Source: an uncultured bacterium
GTDB lineage: Bacteria; Cyanobacteriota; Vampirovibrionia; Gastranaerophilales; Gastranaerophilaceae
Length of the DNA stretch: 14,788 bases
NCBI GenBank assembly: GCA_900314375.1
Contig: OMVC01000195.1
Location: 1-14,788, forward strand
Reading direction: 5' to 3'
Below the pieces are notes generated by a model. The model was not told where the DNA came from. It saw nothing but the letters and a program-made list of their open reading frames with translations, and made no database searches. Below are positions 1 through 7,239 of this stretch, one piece after another (the stretch's first letter is position 1; each line of letters opens with the position of its first letter). A program made the translations under genes and the position numbers.

Positions 1-27
1 TTTACAAATTTTATTAAATGTTTTTAT

Positions 28-56
28 AAAAAAAGCTGCAAATCAAGTATATGCAG
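28..56 (-). terminator. Candidate intrinsic terminator after the histidine kinase gene
   Basis: On the minus strand a short stem (CTGCA at 56-52 pairing with TGCAG at 40-36, 11-base loop) is followed by C and then a run of seven T (34-28). It lies 33 bases beyond the stop codon of the histidine kinase gene. The stem is only five pairs, so this is weaker than the other two terminators in the window. The remainder of 1-89 is very A+T rich and shows no gene. Confidence 0.5.
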
Positions 57-89
57 AAATAATTATTTATAAAATTTAATATTATATTA

Positions 90-1745
90 CTAACAATTGA
101 GAGTAATAATAAATTCCGTACCAACTCCAACTTCACTGTTTACAATTATTTTACCGTTATGCTTATCAACTATCTTTTGTGTGATAGCTAGCCCCAATCC
201 GGTACCCACACCTACACCTTTTGTAGTATACCCGACAGTAAAAATTTTACTCAAATTTTCGTGCGGAATCCCAATACCATTGTCTTTTATCCGTATTACC
301 AATTTTTTATCGACACATTCTGTTGTTATAAAAATTTTTCCCTTCTCCTTAATAGCTTGACAAGCATTTACCAATATATTTGTAAAAACCTGATTGAGCA
401 TGTTCGGATAGCATTTAATAAGCGGAATATCTCCATAATTTTTCACAATTTCAACTTTATTTTTTGTTTCATGGCGAATAATTTCAAGCGTTAGATCCAA
501 TTCTTTATTTATATCAGCCTCTTGCAATTCTGCCTCATCAAGTCGGACAAATTTCTTTAATGAAGTTACTATCTTGCTTATGCGCTCTATTGCTTCTCTG
601 TCTATAGAATTTATTTGATTGAAAACCTCCTTTATATCATCATTTTCTATTTTATTTATCAATTTTGTTAAAATCTCATTATTTGACTTAATAGAAGCAA
701 CAGGTGTATTAATTTCATGTGCAACACCTGCGACCAATTGACCTAAAGACGCCATCTTTTCAGAATTTATCAATTGTAGTTGAGTTTCTTTTAATTCATT
801 AAGCGCCTTTCTTAAATCTTTGACATTCTGTGCATTTTTTTGGTAAAGCTCTGCCCTTATAATCGCGTTACCAAGCTGAGAAGAAACTGCATCAAGGATT
901 TCTAATTCCTCATTCAATTCACGTTTTTGATAACTCAATAAAACAATTACTCCGAGCATCTTTTGCAAATGAAATACCGGTATTACTACGCGCAAAACAG
1001 ACTGTTTGAAAGGTTCGGCGCCAATATATTCCGTTAATGAATAACCTGTAGAAATCTGTCCTTGCGCAATTTTTGATGAAACATAATCATCAAAATTAAT
1101 TTTTGTATGCAGCGCAAAATCTTTTTCACCAAACATATTTATAACTTCGAATGAATTATCCGATTTTTGAGCATAATACGCCCTAAAACAGCCAAACATA
1201 ATAGATAACTCTTTTAAAACAGAATCGAGAATAACAGATATATTCATTGATTCTCTTATAATATTTGAAACTTTATTTATTAAAGCAATTTTAAAAGCTT
1301 GTGCTTGAGCTTTTTGTTTTATATTTTGCAATTCGTCGTTTTCAACTTGCAGTTGAGCTAATTTATCTTCATCTTCTTTTTGACGGCGCGCATTACTTTC
1401 CAATAACACAGAATTACTCACATCAGTAAAGAAAAATATAGTATAATTTCCGCGCTTTACAGCAGTCATATCATAATATTTTATTTCACCTGTTTGCAAA
1501 GTATAAGAAACACAAGCAAAAAAATTTTCTTTAGAAGAAATTGCTTGATAAATAGGAGAATATAAATCGATATTTTCACTATCAATAGGGCACATCTCGA
1601 AATTCATTTTATGTGCAAAACGCTTGATATTTTCAAATTTCGAAAAAACACGACAGAACATATTGTTCTTAAAAGCAACATCACCATCACTTTTTACAAC
1701 AATTACAGGATCCCTATATTGATTAAAAAAATCAAACTTCTTCAT
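90..1745 (-). CDS. Cytoplasmic PAS-GAF sensor histidine kinase
   Basis: This is a two-component sensor kinase of 551 residues from the ATG at 1745. Reading from the N-terminus there is a PAS-like domain (about 2-115, including DPVIVVKSDGDVAFKNN), a charged coiled-coil stretch (about 115-150), and a GAF-like domain (about 152-300). A second helix then leads into the dimerisation/phosphoacceptor domain with the H-box AGVAHEINTP (His343). The ATPase domain has the N-box ILVNACQAI (Asn460), G1 DNGIGIP (about 488-494), an F-box around KIFTVGYTTKG and G2 GTGLGLA (about 514-520). No membrane segment is visible, so a soluble sensor is expected, and its ligand is unknown. No response regulator is adjacent. 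The frame extends to a TTG at 1793, but that codon lies in the preceding terminator, so I prefer the ATG, where the PAS domain starts. No Shine-Dalgarno sequence precedes that ATG. Confidence 0.93.
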   Translation of the reverse strand: MKKFDFFNQYRDPVIVVKSDGDVAFKNNMFCRVFSKFENIKRFAHKMNFEMCPIDSENIDLYSPIYQAISSKENFFACVSYTLQTGEIKYYDMTAVKRGNYTIFFFTDVSNSVLLESNARRQKEDEDKLAQLQVENDELQNIKQKAQAQAFKIALINKVSNIIRESMNISVILDSVLKELSIMFGCFRAYYAQKSDNSFEVINMFGEKDFALHTKINFDDYVSSKIAQGQISTGYSLTEYIGAEPFKQSVLRVVIPVFHLQKMLGVIVLLSYQKRELNEELEILDAVSSQLGNAIIRAELYQKNAQNVKDLRKALNELKETQLQLINSEKMASLGQLVAGVAHEINTPVASIKSNNEILTKLINKIENDDIKEVFNQINSIDREAIERISKIVTSLKKFVRLDEAELQEADINKELDLTLEIIRHETKNKVEIVKNYGDIPLIKCYPNMLNQVFTNILVNACQAIKEKGKIFITTECVDKKLVIRIKDNGIGIPHENLSKIFTVGYTTKGVGVGTGLGLAITQKIVDKHNGKIIVNSEVGVGTEFIITLNC

Positions 1746-1751
1746 ATTAAA

Positions 1752-1780
1752 ATTATAAACCGCCAAAGGATTTGAAGCAA
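1752..1780 (-). promoter_or_regulatory. Candidate promoter of the histidine kinase, possibly leaderless
   Basis: On the minus strand, TTGCTT (1780-1775) is separated by 17 bases from a perfect TATAAT (1757-1752). The ATG at 1745 begins seven bases after the -10 box, where transcription would be expected to start. No ribosome-binding site lies before that ATG. Together this suggests a leaderless mRNA. The -35 box is only a partial match. Confidence 0.5.
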
Positions 1781-1791
1781 TTTGTAAACAC

Positions 1792-1825
1792 AAAAAAAGA
1801 GCATAGAAAGCCTATGCTCTTTTTT
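1792..1825 (-). terminator. Intrinsic terminator ending the ribosomal protein operon
   Basis: A perfect 8-bp stem (GAGCATAG at 1799-1806 with CTATGCTC at 1812-1819, 5-base loop) is flanked by seven A (1792-1798) and six T (1820-1825). It can therefore act in both directions. On the minus strand it follows the S14 stop codon by 26 bases and separates the ribosomal operon from the histidine kinase. Confidence 0.9.
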
Positions 1826-1851
1826 ATAATTTAGTTTATTGGCAAAACAAA

Positions 1852-2058
1852 CTACCAGCTTGCTTTTGTAACACCAGGTAACAAACCTTGGTGAGCCATT
1901 TTTCTTAAGCAAATTCTGCAAAGACCGAAATCTCTGTGATATCCGTGAGGTCTTCCACAGATTGAGCATCTGTTATGAAGTCTTACTGCAGGGTATTTTC
2001 CTGCTGCAACTAATTTTTCACGTTTTGCTTCTTTGTCTATCATCGCTTTTTTAGCCAT
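1852..2058 (-). CDS. rpsN: 30S ribosomal protein S14, zinc-binding type
   Basis: S14 binds 16S rRNA late in assembly of the small-subunit head. At 68 residues it is of the short zinc type (often called rpsZ/rpsN type Z). It has the two cysteine pairs C31-x2-C34 and C47-x2-C50, the signature NRCSICGRPHGY followed by FGLCRIC, and the conserved C-terminal PGVTKASW. The ATG at 2058 follows AAAGGAG with good spacing. It is slightly longer than the usual 61 residues because of extra N-terminal residues (about 7-28). It is the last gene of the operon. In most bacteria with this gene order S8 would follow, but here a terminator does. Confidence 0.97.
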   Translation of the reverse strand: MAKKAMIDKEAKREKLVAAGKYPAVRLHNRCSICGRPHGYHRDFGLCRICLRKMAHQGLLPGVTKASW

Positions 2059-2122
2059 GAATTTCTCCTTTATGTTTTTGTGTGTATTGTTTTCGTTCCA
2101 TTCTAATATGCTTTAACCGCTC

Positions 2123-2139
2123 GTGCAATTATTATGCAC
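2123..2139 (-). other. Small hairpin in the L5-S14 spacer
   Basis: GTGCA (2123-2127) and TGCAC (2135-2139) form a perfect 5-bp inverted repeat with a 7-base A+T loop in the middle of the 88-base spacer. No T-run follows on either strand, so it is not a terminator. It may stabilise or process the operon mRNA. The role is unknown. Confidence 0.35.
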
Positions 2140-2146
2140 TTTCCGA

Positions 2147-2695
2147 TTATTTTTTAAACGGCATACCCAAAAGTGCAAGTAATTCTCTTGCTTCTTCGTC
2201 TGTCTTTGCCGTTGTGATTACAGAAACATTCATACCCTTTACTAAATCTACTTCTTCATAAGTGATTTCCGGGAATAATGCTTGTTCCTTTAATCCTAAT
2301 GTATAATTTCCTCTACCGTCAAAACTCTTTGAACTTACACCGCGGAAGTCACGAATTCTTGGTAAAACTACGCAAATTAATTTTTGCATAAAATCATACA
2401 TTCTTTCGCCTCTTAAGGTTGCCATTGCACCAACAGGCATTCCTTCTCTCAATTTGTAAGATGCAATTGATTTTTTAGCCTTTGTTACGACTGCTTTTTG
2501 ACCGGCAATCTTTGTTAATTGGCTTTCAATTGATTCTGCAATCTTTGAATTGTGAGAAGCTTCACCAACACCCATGTTTAAAACGATTTTAACCATTCTT
2601 GGTACTTGGTGAATATTTTTGTAACCGAATTTTTCCTTCAATGCAGGAATTACTTCTTCAACATATTTTGCTTTTAAATCTTTAGTTACTGTCAT
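2147..2695 (-). CDS. rplE: 50S ribosomal protein L5
   Basis: L5 binds 5S rRNA and helix 84 of 23S rRNA in the central protuberance and forms a bridge to the small subunit. The product is 182 residues (family usually about 179). It has the N-terminal block P-x-L-KEKFGYKNIHQVPRMVKIVLNMGVGEA split around residue 25-50, the QKAVVTKAKKSIASYKLREG region, and the C-terminal FPEITYEEVD and TAKTDEEARELLALLGMPF blocks. The ATG at 2695 is preceded by AAAGGA. L24 lies 64 bases upstream and S14 88 bases downstream, the common bacterial order. Confidence 0.98.
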   Translation of the reverse strand: MTVTKDLKAKYVEEVIPALKEKFGYKNIHQVPRMVKIVLNMGVGEASHNSKIAESIESQLTKIAGQKAVVTKAKKSIASYKLREGMPVGAMATLRGERMYDFMQKLICVVLPRIRDFRGVSSKSFDGRGNYTLGLKEQALFPEITYEEVDLVKGMNVSVITTAKTDEEARELLALLGMPFKK

Positions 2696-2759
2696 TTTTC
2701 TTTTCCTTTATCTTTAGATGATTTACGCCGAATAAAACAATTTACTCGCGTTATACATC

Positions 2760-3092
2760 TTATAACTGTTCACCGCATTTTTTACAAACGCGAACTTTTT
2801 TACCGTCAACAATTTTTGTTGCTGGTCTTGTTGCTTTTGAGCAAGCAGGACAAATTATCATTACATTTGAAGAATCCAAAGGAGCTTCAACTTTAATTAG
2901 TCCGCCTTGAATACCTAAAGCCGGTTGAGGCTTTTGAGCTTTTGTAACCATGTTTACGCCTTGAACAAGGACTTTGCCTTTTGTGCGATCAACTTTTGTT
3001 ACGTTGCCTTCTTTTCCTTTGTCTTTACCTGCAATAACAACAACTCTGTCGCCGTTTTTTACATGTAAATCTTTCTTATCTGTGTCTTTCAT
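2760..3092 (-). CDS. rplX: 50S ribosomal protein L24 with zinc-ribbon tail
   Basis: L24 is an assembly-initiating protein that binds the 5' end of 23S rRNA near the exit tunnel. The 110-residue product has an N-terminal KOW motif (KNGDRVVVIAGKDKGKEGNV, about 12-31) and the family's NMVTKAQKP stretch. The C-terminal part carries two cysteine pairs, C81-x2-C84 and C103-x2-C106, a zinc-ribbon arrangement seen in some bacterial L24 proteins such as that of Thermus and lost in many others. The ATG at 3092 follows AAAGGAAAG. The 141-base gap to L14 is occupied by a palindromic repeat. Confidence 0.97.
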   Translation of the reverse strand: MKDTDKKDLHVKNGDRVVVIAGKDKGKEGNVTKVDRTKGKVLVQGVNMVTKAQKPQPALGIQGGLIKVEAPLDSSNVMIICPACSKATRPATKIVDGKKVRVCKKCGEQL

Positions 3093-3113
3093 CTTTCTTT
3101 CCTTTTATTGATT

Positions 3114-3231
3114 AGTTTAACAGTTTAGTAGTTTAACGGTTGAATGGCTATTTATGCACTTCGTGCTTTTTATTATATTGTTCAAAGAATTGAAACAACC
3201 CTTTAACTTTTCAACCCTTCAACTGTTCCAC
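3114..3231. repeat. Palindromic element A1 built from 8-bp units (L14-L24 spacer)
   Basis: The left arm (3114-3147) reads as consecutive 8-bp units such as AGTTTAAC, AGTTTAGT and GGTTGAAT. The right arm (3200-3231) is made of inverted units such as TTTTCAAC and CCTTCAAC. The arms are imperfect inverted repeats (about 20 of 31 positions pair), separated by about 50 bases containing a small GCAC-TTC-GTGC hairpin. The right half is closely similar to that of the element at 3751-3868. The element fills nearly the whole gap between two ribosomal genes that are normally almost adjacent. Confidence 0.75.
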
Positions 3232-3233
3232 AA

Positions 3234-3602
3234 CTATATTACTTCCGGTGCAAGAGAAACTATTTTCATATATCCTTTGTCTCTTAATTCACGAGCGACA
3301 GGTCCGAATACACGAGTTCCTCTAGGGTTGCCGTCTTTTGCAATAATTACTGCAGCATTTTCGTCAAATCTGATTACAGAACCGTCTTTACGTTTAATAT
3401 CTGCTTTTGTTCTTACTACAACAGCGCGGACTACTTCACCTTTTTTTACAGTCATATTCGGTGTCGCATCTTTTACGGAAGCTACAATTTCATCACCGAC
3501 TGCTGCAAATTTTTTATTTGAGCTGCCCATAACACGGATACATAATAATTGTTTTGCACCTGTGTTATCTGCTACTTCTAGTCTTGTTTCTTGTTGTATC
3601 AT
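3234..3602 (-). CDS. rplN: 50S ribosomal protein L14
   Basis: L14 binds 23S rRNA, contacts L19 and forms intersubunit bridges. It is also the docking site of silencing factor RsfS. The product has exactly the usual 122 residues. It shows the diagnostic start MIQQETRLEVADNTGAK, the internal GDEIVASVKDA and KGEVVRAVVVRTK blocks, and the ending ELRDKGYMKIVSLAPEVI. The ATG at 3602 follows AAAGGAAAAG. Both flanking gaps (271 bases from S17, 141 bases to L24) are unusually long because palindromic elements lie in them. Confidence 0.98.
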   Translation of the reverse strand: MIQQETRLEVADNTGAKQLLCIRVMGSSNKKFAAVGDEIVASVKDATPNMTVKKGEVVRAVVVRTKADIKRKDGSVIRFDENAAVIIAKDGNPRGTRVFGPVARELRDKGYMKIVSLAPEVI

Positions 3603-3627
3603 TTTTCTTTTCCTTTTTTTGATTAAG

Positions 3628-3710
3628 AAGTTCGGGGTCAGAATATCAAGAGGTTGGGCTATTTACTGTAAATGGCTTACCTTCTTGCCTTCCTTGTTTC
3701 CTGCCTTCTG
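3628..3710. repeat. Palindromic element B1 built from 8-bp units (S17-L14 spacer)
   Basis: The left arm (3628-3659) has units such as GGTCAGAA and TATCAAGA. The right arm (3674-3710) has inverted units such as TTCTTGCC, TTCCTTGT and TTCCTGCC. A loop around CTATTTAC lies between them. It aligns with the element at 4841-4923 over its whole length (shared GAAGTTC, ATATCAAG and CTATTTAC blocks). Its right-arm units also match those of the palindrome inside the phosphohexomutase gene at 12622-12706. Confidence 0.7.
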
Positions 3711-3750
3711 TTTTTGTGCCTCTCATTACTCAATGGTAATGTTGCTTGCC

Positions 3751-3868
3751 GGCTGAATGGTTTATTGTTGAATGGTTGAATGGTTATTTCAGTGCTTATT
3801 ATTTCTTATTTCTGTCTGAAGGACTGAAACAAACCTTTCAACTTTTCAACCCTTAAACTTTTCAACTT
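3751..3868. repeat. Palindromic element A2 built from 8-bp units (S17-L14 spacer)
   Basis: The left arm (3751-3789) carries repeated units such as GTTGAATG. The right arm (about 3834-3867) carries inverted units such as TTTTCAAC and CCTTAAAC. The stretch from TGAAACAA to the end of the arm is close to 90% identical to element A1, with one single-base indel, and both share GTTGAATGGYTATTT on the left. It sits directly beside element B1, so the 271-base gap between two ribosomal genes consists mainly of two different repeat elements. Confidence 0.75.
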
Positions 3869-3873
3869 GCGTA

Positions 3874-4119
3874 TTAACGTGCTTTTTCAACTACTTCGGC
3901 TACTGTCCAACGTTTGTCTTTTGATACAGGTCTTGATTCAACAATTCTTACAACATCACCGATATTGCAAATGTTTTCTGCATCATGAGCCTTGTAGTTT
4001 TTATTTGATTCCATGATTTTTTTGTATCTTGGATGTGGTTCATAATCAGCAACTTTTACGACTACCGTTTTGTCCATTTTATTACTGATAACTGTTCCTT
4101 GTTTTTCTTTTTTAGGCAT
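3874..4119 (-). CDS. rpsQ: 30S ribosomal protein S17
   Basis: S17 is a primary 16S rRNA-binding protein with an OB fold, needed early in small-subunit assembly. The product has 81 residues. It contains the characteristic GTVISNKMDKTVVVKV strand pair, the HPRYKKIM loop, and GDVVRIVESRPVSKDKRW before the C-terminus. Its ATG at 4119 overlaps the end of the L29 gene by eight bases, which suggests translational coupling. It is the only overlapping gene pair in the operon. Confidence 0.97.
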   Translation of the reverse strand: MPKKEKQGTVISNKMDKTVVVKVADYEPHPRYKKIMESNKNYKAHDAENICNIGDVVRIVESRPVSKDKRWTVAEVVEKAR

Positions 4120-4309
4120 TTTCTTTACCTTTCTCTGTTATTACTGTTTTTGCTTGAGCGATAAGTCTTTTTGTTTTTGAAATTGTTGATGTATTTTGCA
4201 ATTTATTAGTAGCAAGTTGAATTCTTGATTCTAATAATTGTTTTTTCCAATCAGCAATTGCACCTTGCAACTCATCGACTGATTTTTCACGCATTTCACT
4301 TAATTTCAT
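4112..4309 (-). CDS. rpmC: 50S ribosomal protein L29
   Basis: L29 is a small helical-hairpin protein at the exit tunnel, beside L23, where nascent-chain factors dock. The product is 65 residues, the normal size. It has the typical MKLSEMREKSVDELQ start and a second helix with the LLESRIQLATNKLQNTS region. The ATG at 4309 has an AAAGGAAAAT-like ribosome-binding site. The 74-base gap to L16 contains only weak inverted repeats (TCCGAA with TTCGGA). Confidence 0.95.
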   Translation of the reverse strand: MKLSEMREKSVDELQGAIADWKKQLLESRIQLATNKLQNTSTISKTKRLIAQAKTVITEKGKENA

Positions 4310-4383
4310 TTTTTATTTTCCTTTTCGATTATTACCTATCCGAATTCGACCGAGAATTTCTTCCGTTTTCGGAATAAGTATTA

Positions 4384-4800
4384 TTATTGTTCATCTGTCT
4401 TTATGACAATCTTAGTTTTGATAGGTAATTTTTGTGCTGCTAATTCTAACGCATGAACAGCAACCCCTCTATCAAAGTATTCCAACTCAAACATAATTCT
4501 GTTTGGTTTAACAACTGATACCCAGTATTCAACATTACCTTTACCTGAACCCATACGAGTTTCAGCAGGTTTTGCAGTGATTGGTTTATCAGGGAATATT
4601 TTAATCCATACATTACCGCCACGTTTGATTTCACGAGTCATTGCACGACGAGCAGCTTCTATCTGACGGCTGGTTATCCAACCGGGTTCTACTGCCTGCA
4701 AACCGTAATGCCCGAATTCAAGGTTTGTACCTCTGGTTTCTGTACCTTTCATTCTGCCTTTCATCATTTTGCGGTATTTTGTTTTTTTAGGCTGTAACAT
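4384..4800 (-). CDS. rplP: 50S ribosomal protein L16
   Basis: L16 binds 23S rRNA near the A site and the 5S rRNA and helps position A-site tRNA. The product is 138 residues (usual 136-144). It begins MLQPKKTKYRKMMKGRMKG and has FGHYGLQAVEPGWITSRQIEAARRA split across about 29-52. It also has the KPAETRMGSGKG loop, including the arginine that is hydroxylated in E. coli, and ends KLPIKTKIV. The ATG at 4800 is set by the conserved N-terminus. A GGAG lies a few bases upstream. Confidence 0.98.
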   Translation of the reverse strand: MLQPKKTKYRKMMKGRMKGTETRGTNLEFGHYGLQAVEPGWITSRQIEAARRAMTREIKRGGNVWIKIFPDKPITAKPAETRMGSGKGNVEYWVSVVKPNRIMFELEYFDRGVAVHALELAAQKLPIKTKIVIKTDEQ

Positions 4801-4840
4801 TTTATATTTGCTCCTATTTGAATTTATACCTTTACTTTTA

Positions 4841-4923
4841 GAAGTTCAGAGTTCAGGATATCAAGTAGTCAGACTATTTACAATTTGTTAAACGACTTGT
4901 CTTCTTGTCCTCTTATCTTCTCT
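4841..4923. repeat. Palindromic element B2 built from 8-bp units (S3-L16 spacer)
   Basis: The left arm (4841-4874) is composed of units such as GTTCAGGA, TATCAAGT and AGTCAGAC. The right arm (4893-4923) has inverted units such as TTCTTGTC and CTCTTATC. The loop includes CTATTTAC. It is a diverged copy of the element at 3628-3710. It occupies most of the 128-base gap between S3 and L16 and ends only about six bases from the S3 stop codon. Confidence 0.7.
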
Positions 4924-4928
4924 GTTAA

Positions 4929-5669
4929 CTATTCTTCAGAAGAAGCTGCTGCTTTCGCTCTTCTTGGGCGTCTGCCGCTGCGTTCCGAATTATTTTCTCT
5001 TGAGTTCTTTGATTTGATGTTTTGGTCTGCTAATTCACCCGGCATTAAGTTACCTTTGAAAATCCAAACTTTAACACCAATCTTACCCATGATTGTATCA
5101 GCTTCTGCAAAACCGAAATCTACATCAGCTCTTAATGTTTGAAGAGGAATTCTTCCTTCTTTAGCCCATTCGGAACGAGCGATTTCAGCACCGCCTAAAC
5201 GTCCTGATACCATAACTTTAATACCTTGAACGCCGGCTCTCATTGTTCTTTGCATAGCTTGTTTCATTGCACGACGGAATGCGATACGTTTCTCTAATTG
5301 TTGAGCGATATTTTCTGCAACCAACTGAGCATCAGCGTCAATTCTTGCAACTTCAACAACATTGATTACAACATCGTCTTTGCCAAGATATTTCATAACA
5401 TCTTTTCTCAAATCATCGATACCTTGACCGCCGCGACCAACAACAATACCCGGTTTTGCTGTTACAACCGTTATTGTTATTTTTTGTGCTTTTCTGGCAA
5501 TCCATATTTTCGAAATGCCTGCAGCATACAATTTTTTCTTTACGAATTTTCTGATTTTAGCGTCTTCCGCTACGAATTCTCTGTAGTCTTTCACTTTAGC
5601 AAACCAAGAGCTTGCCCATTTTTGAATGATTCCTACTCTAAATCCGGTTGGATGTGTTTTTTGTCCCAT
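4929..5669 (-). CDS. rpsC: 30S ribosomal protein S3
   Basis: S3 lies at the mRNA entry channel, where with S4 and S5 it contributes mRNA helicase activity. The product is 246 residues. It starts MGQKTHPTGFRVG and has a type-2 KH domain with the GRGG loop at 78-81. The basic FRRAMK residues (131-136) correspond to those implicated in helicase activity in E. coli, and GRLGGAEIARSEW follows. After the conserved domain ends (about residue 217) there is a basic, low-complexity tail rich in R, S, E and A, as in many S3 proteins. The ATG at 5669 follows AGGAAA and lies 11 bases after the L22 stop. Confidence 0.98.
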   Translation of the reverse strand: MGQKTHPTGFRVGIIQKWASSWFAKVKDYREFVAEDAKIRKFVKKKLYAAGISKIWIARKAQKITITVVTAKPGIVVGRGGQGIDDLRKDVMKYLGKDDVVINVVEVARIDADAQLVAENIAQQLEKRIAFRRAMKQAMQRTMRAGVQGIKVMVSGRLGGAEIARSEWAKEGRIPLQTLRADVDFGFAEADTIMGKIGVKVWIFKGNLMPGELADQNIKSKNSRENNSERSGRRPRRAKAAASSEE

Positions 5670-5680
5670 TTTATTATTTC

Positions 5681-6022
5681 CTATTTTTTAACTACGTCAC
5701 TAACTACTAATGTAAGGTGAGATGTACGCTTCATTCTTGAGTACATACGACCTTGAGCTCTTGCTCTTGCACGCTTGTAAGTTGTACTTTCATCAGCAAA
5801 GATTTGAGAAATCTTTAATGATTCGGCAGCAACACCATATTGTTCTCTTGCATTTGCAACAGCTGCTTTTAAATTCTTTTCAACAACTCTTGCTGCAAAA
5901 TACGGCATAAAACGTAACATGTCTTGAGCTTCTATAACAGATTTTCCGCGAACTTCGTTGATTACTCTGCGTAGTTTTCGTGCTGTCATTTTTATATCTG
6001 TTTGTTTTGCTTTTGCTTCCAT
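5681..6022 (-). CDS. rplV: 50S ribosomal protein L22
   Basis: L22 binds all domains of 23S rRNA and extends a beta-hairpin into the exit tunnel. The product is 113 residues (usual 110-118). It has the ARKLRRVINEVRGKSV start helix, the AVANAREQYG helix, and the tunnel hairpin around YKRARARAQGRMYSRMKRTSH (about 82-102), the region altered in macrolide-resistant mutants of other bacteria. No deletion in that hairpin is evident. The ATG at 6022 follows AAAGGA. S19 is 42 bases upstream. Confidence 0.97.
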   Translation of the reverse strand: MEAKAKQTDIKMTARKLRRVINEVRGKSVIEAQDMLRFMPYFAARVVEKNLKAAVANAREQYGVAAESLKISQIFADESTTYKRARARAQGRMYSRMKRTSHLTLVVSDVVKK

Positions 6023-6064
6023 TGTTTTTATCCTTTATTTAATAAGTTTTACTGTGGATTTTTA

Positions 6065-6346
6065 CTAACCTCTTTTTGCAGTCTTATCAGAACCTGCGTG
6101 ACCTTTAAAAAGTCTTGTCGGAGCGAATTCGCCCAATTTATGTCCTACCATTTCTTCAGTAATATAAACCGGTACGTGAGTTTTACCGTTGTGTACTGCT
6201 ATTGTATGGTTTAACATGTCAGGTACTACCATTGATGCTCTGGACCAAGTTTTGATAACTTTCTTTTCAGAGTTAGCATTCATTTTTTCTATTTTCTTTT
6301 GTAGAGATTCTTCTACATACGCACCTTTTTTTAATGAACGTGCCAT
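6065..6346 (-). CDS. rpsS: 30S ribosomal protein S19
   Basis: S19 binds the 16S rRNA 3' domain with S13 at the top of the head. The 93-residue length is standard. It opens MARSLKKGAYVEESL and shows IKTWSRASMVVPDML, HTIAVHNGKTHVPVYITE and VGHKLGEFAPTRLFKGH, all diagnostic. AAAAGGAG precedes the ATG at 6346. It follows L2 by 44 bases, the usual L2-S19-L22 order. Confidence 0.98.
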   Translation of the reverse strand: MARSLKKGAYVEESLQKKIEKMNANSEKKVIKTWSRASMVVPDMLNHTIAVHNGKTHVPVYITEEMVGHKLGEFAPTRLFKGHAGSDKTAKRG

Positions 6347-6390
6347 TTATTTCTCCTTTTGTTTATTTGAGTATAATTATTTTGAGATGA

Positions 6391-7221
6391 TTATCTCTTG
6401 TTTCTGCGTCTTACAATTAATTTATCTGACGCTTTACCTTTTTTACGAGTCTTATAACCAAGAGCCGGTTTACCCCAAGGTGTTTTTGGATTTCCACCAG
6501 GGCCTGTTTTACCTTCACCACCACCGTGAGGGTGATCGCAAGGGTTCATTGTAACACCGCGGACTGTCGGTCTGATACCCATGTAACGTTTTCTTCCGGC
6601 TTTACCGATTGATAAGTTTTTGAATTCGGCATTACCTAAAACACCGATTGTAGCTAAACATTCTTTTCTTATCATTCTCATTTCGCCTGAAGGTAATTTA
6701 ACTGTTACATAGTTACCTTCTTTTGCCATTACTTGTGCGCTGTTACCTGCTGCTCTTACTAAAATTCCGCCACGACCCGGGGTCATTTCAATATTGTGAA
6801 CAAATGTACCTAACGGAATTAATTCAAGCGGAATAGCATTTCCTGTTTGTACCGGAGCTTCCGGCCCGCTTAATATTTTATCTCCAACATTTAAACCTTC
6901 TGGTGTCAATATATATCTTTTTTCACCATCAGCGTAGAAACATAGAGAAATTCTTACATTTCTGTTCGGATCATATTCAATAGTTTTTACTGTTGCAGGT
7001 ACGCCGAACTTTTCTCTTTTAAAATCTATTACACGGTATGCTCTTTTTACACCGCCGCCTTTGTGACGACAAGTAATTCTACCTGTGTTATTTCTTCCTG
7101 AAGTTTTATTTAATTTTCTTAATAATGATTTTTCAGGAGTTGATGTAGTGATTTCTGAATAATCACTTTTTGTCATGCCTCTTTGTCCCGGAGACGTCGG
7201 ATTAATTTTTCTGATTGCCAT
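6391..7221 (-). CDS. rplB: 50S ribosomal protein L2
   Basis: L2 is a large 23S rRNA-binding protein required for subunit association and close to the peptidyl-transferase centre. The product is 276 residues, as expected. It has GRNNTGRITCRHKGGGVKR in the N-terminal part, an OB-fold and SH3-like core, and the C-terminal DHPHGGGEGKTGPGG loop. The histidines near residue 230 in that loop correspond to the functionally important His of E. coli L2. The ATG at 7221 follows AAAAGGAG. The 102-base gap to L23 contains a structured palindrome. Confidence 0.98.
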   Translation of the reverse strand: MAIRKINPTSPGQRGMTKSDYSEITTSTPEKSLLRKLNKTSGRNNTGRITCRHKGGGVKRAYRVIDFKREKFGVPATVKTIEYDPNRNVRISLCFYADGEKRYILTPEGLNVGDKILSGPEAPVQTGNAIPLELIPLGTFVHNIEMTPGRGGILVRAAGNSAQVMAKEGNYVTVKLPSGEMRMIRKECLATIGVLGNAEFKNLSIGKAGRKRYMGIRPTVRGVTMNPCDHPHGGGEGKTGPGGNPKTPWGKPALGYKTRKKGKASDKLIVRRRNKR

Positions 7222-7239
7222 TTTATTTCTCCTTTTGGC

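Noticed and set aside
1746..1793. Longer histidine kinase starting at TTG 1793
   Set aside because: That codon lies in the terminator, lacks a ribosome-binding site, and the added residues precede the PAS domain without similarity to it.
3154..3756. Plus-strand open frame of about 200 codons opposite L14 and its spacers
   Set aside because: It is the antisense shadow of rplN plus repeat elements. It has low-complexity F/L/S-rich content and no ribosome-binding site.
3628..3868. Possible CRISPR-like array because of repeated short units
   Set aside because: Units are only 8 bp, directly abutting and inverted between arms, without unique spacers of regular length.
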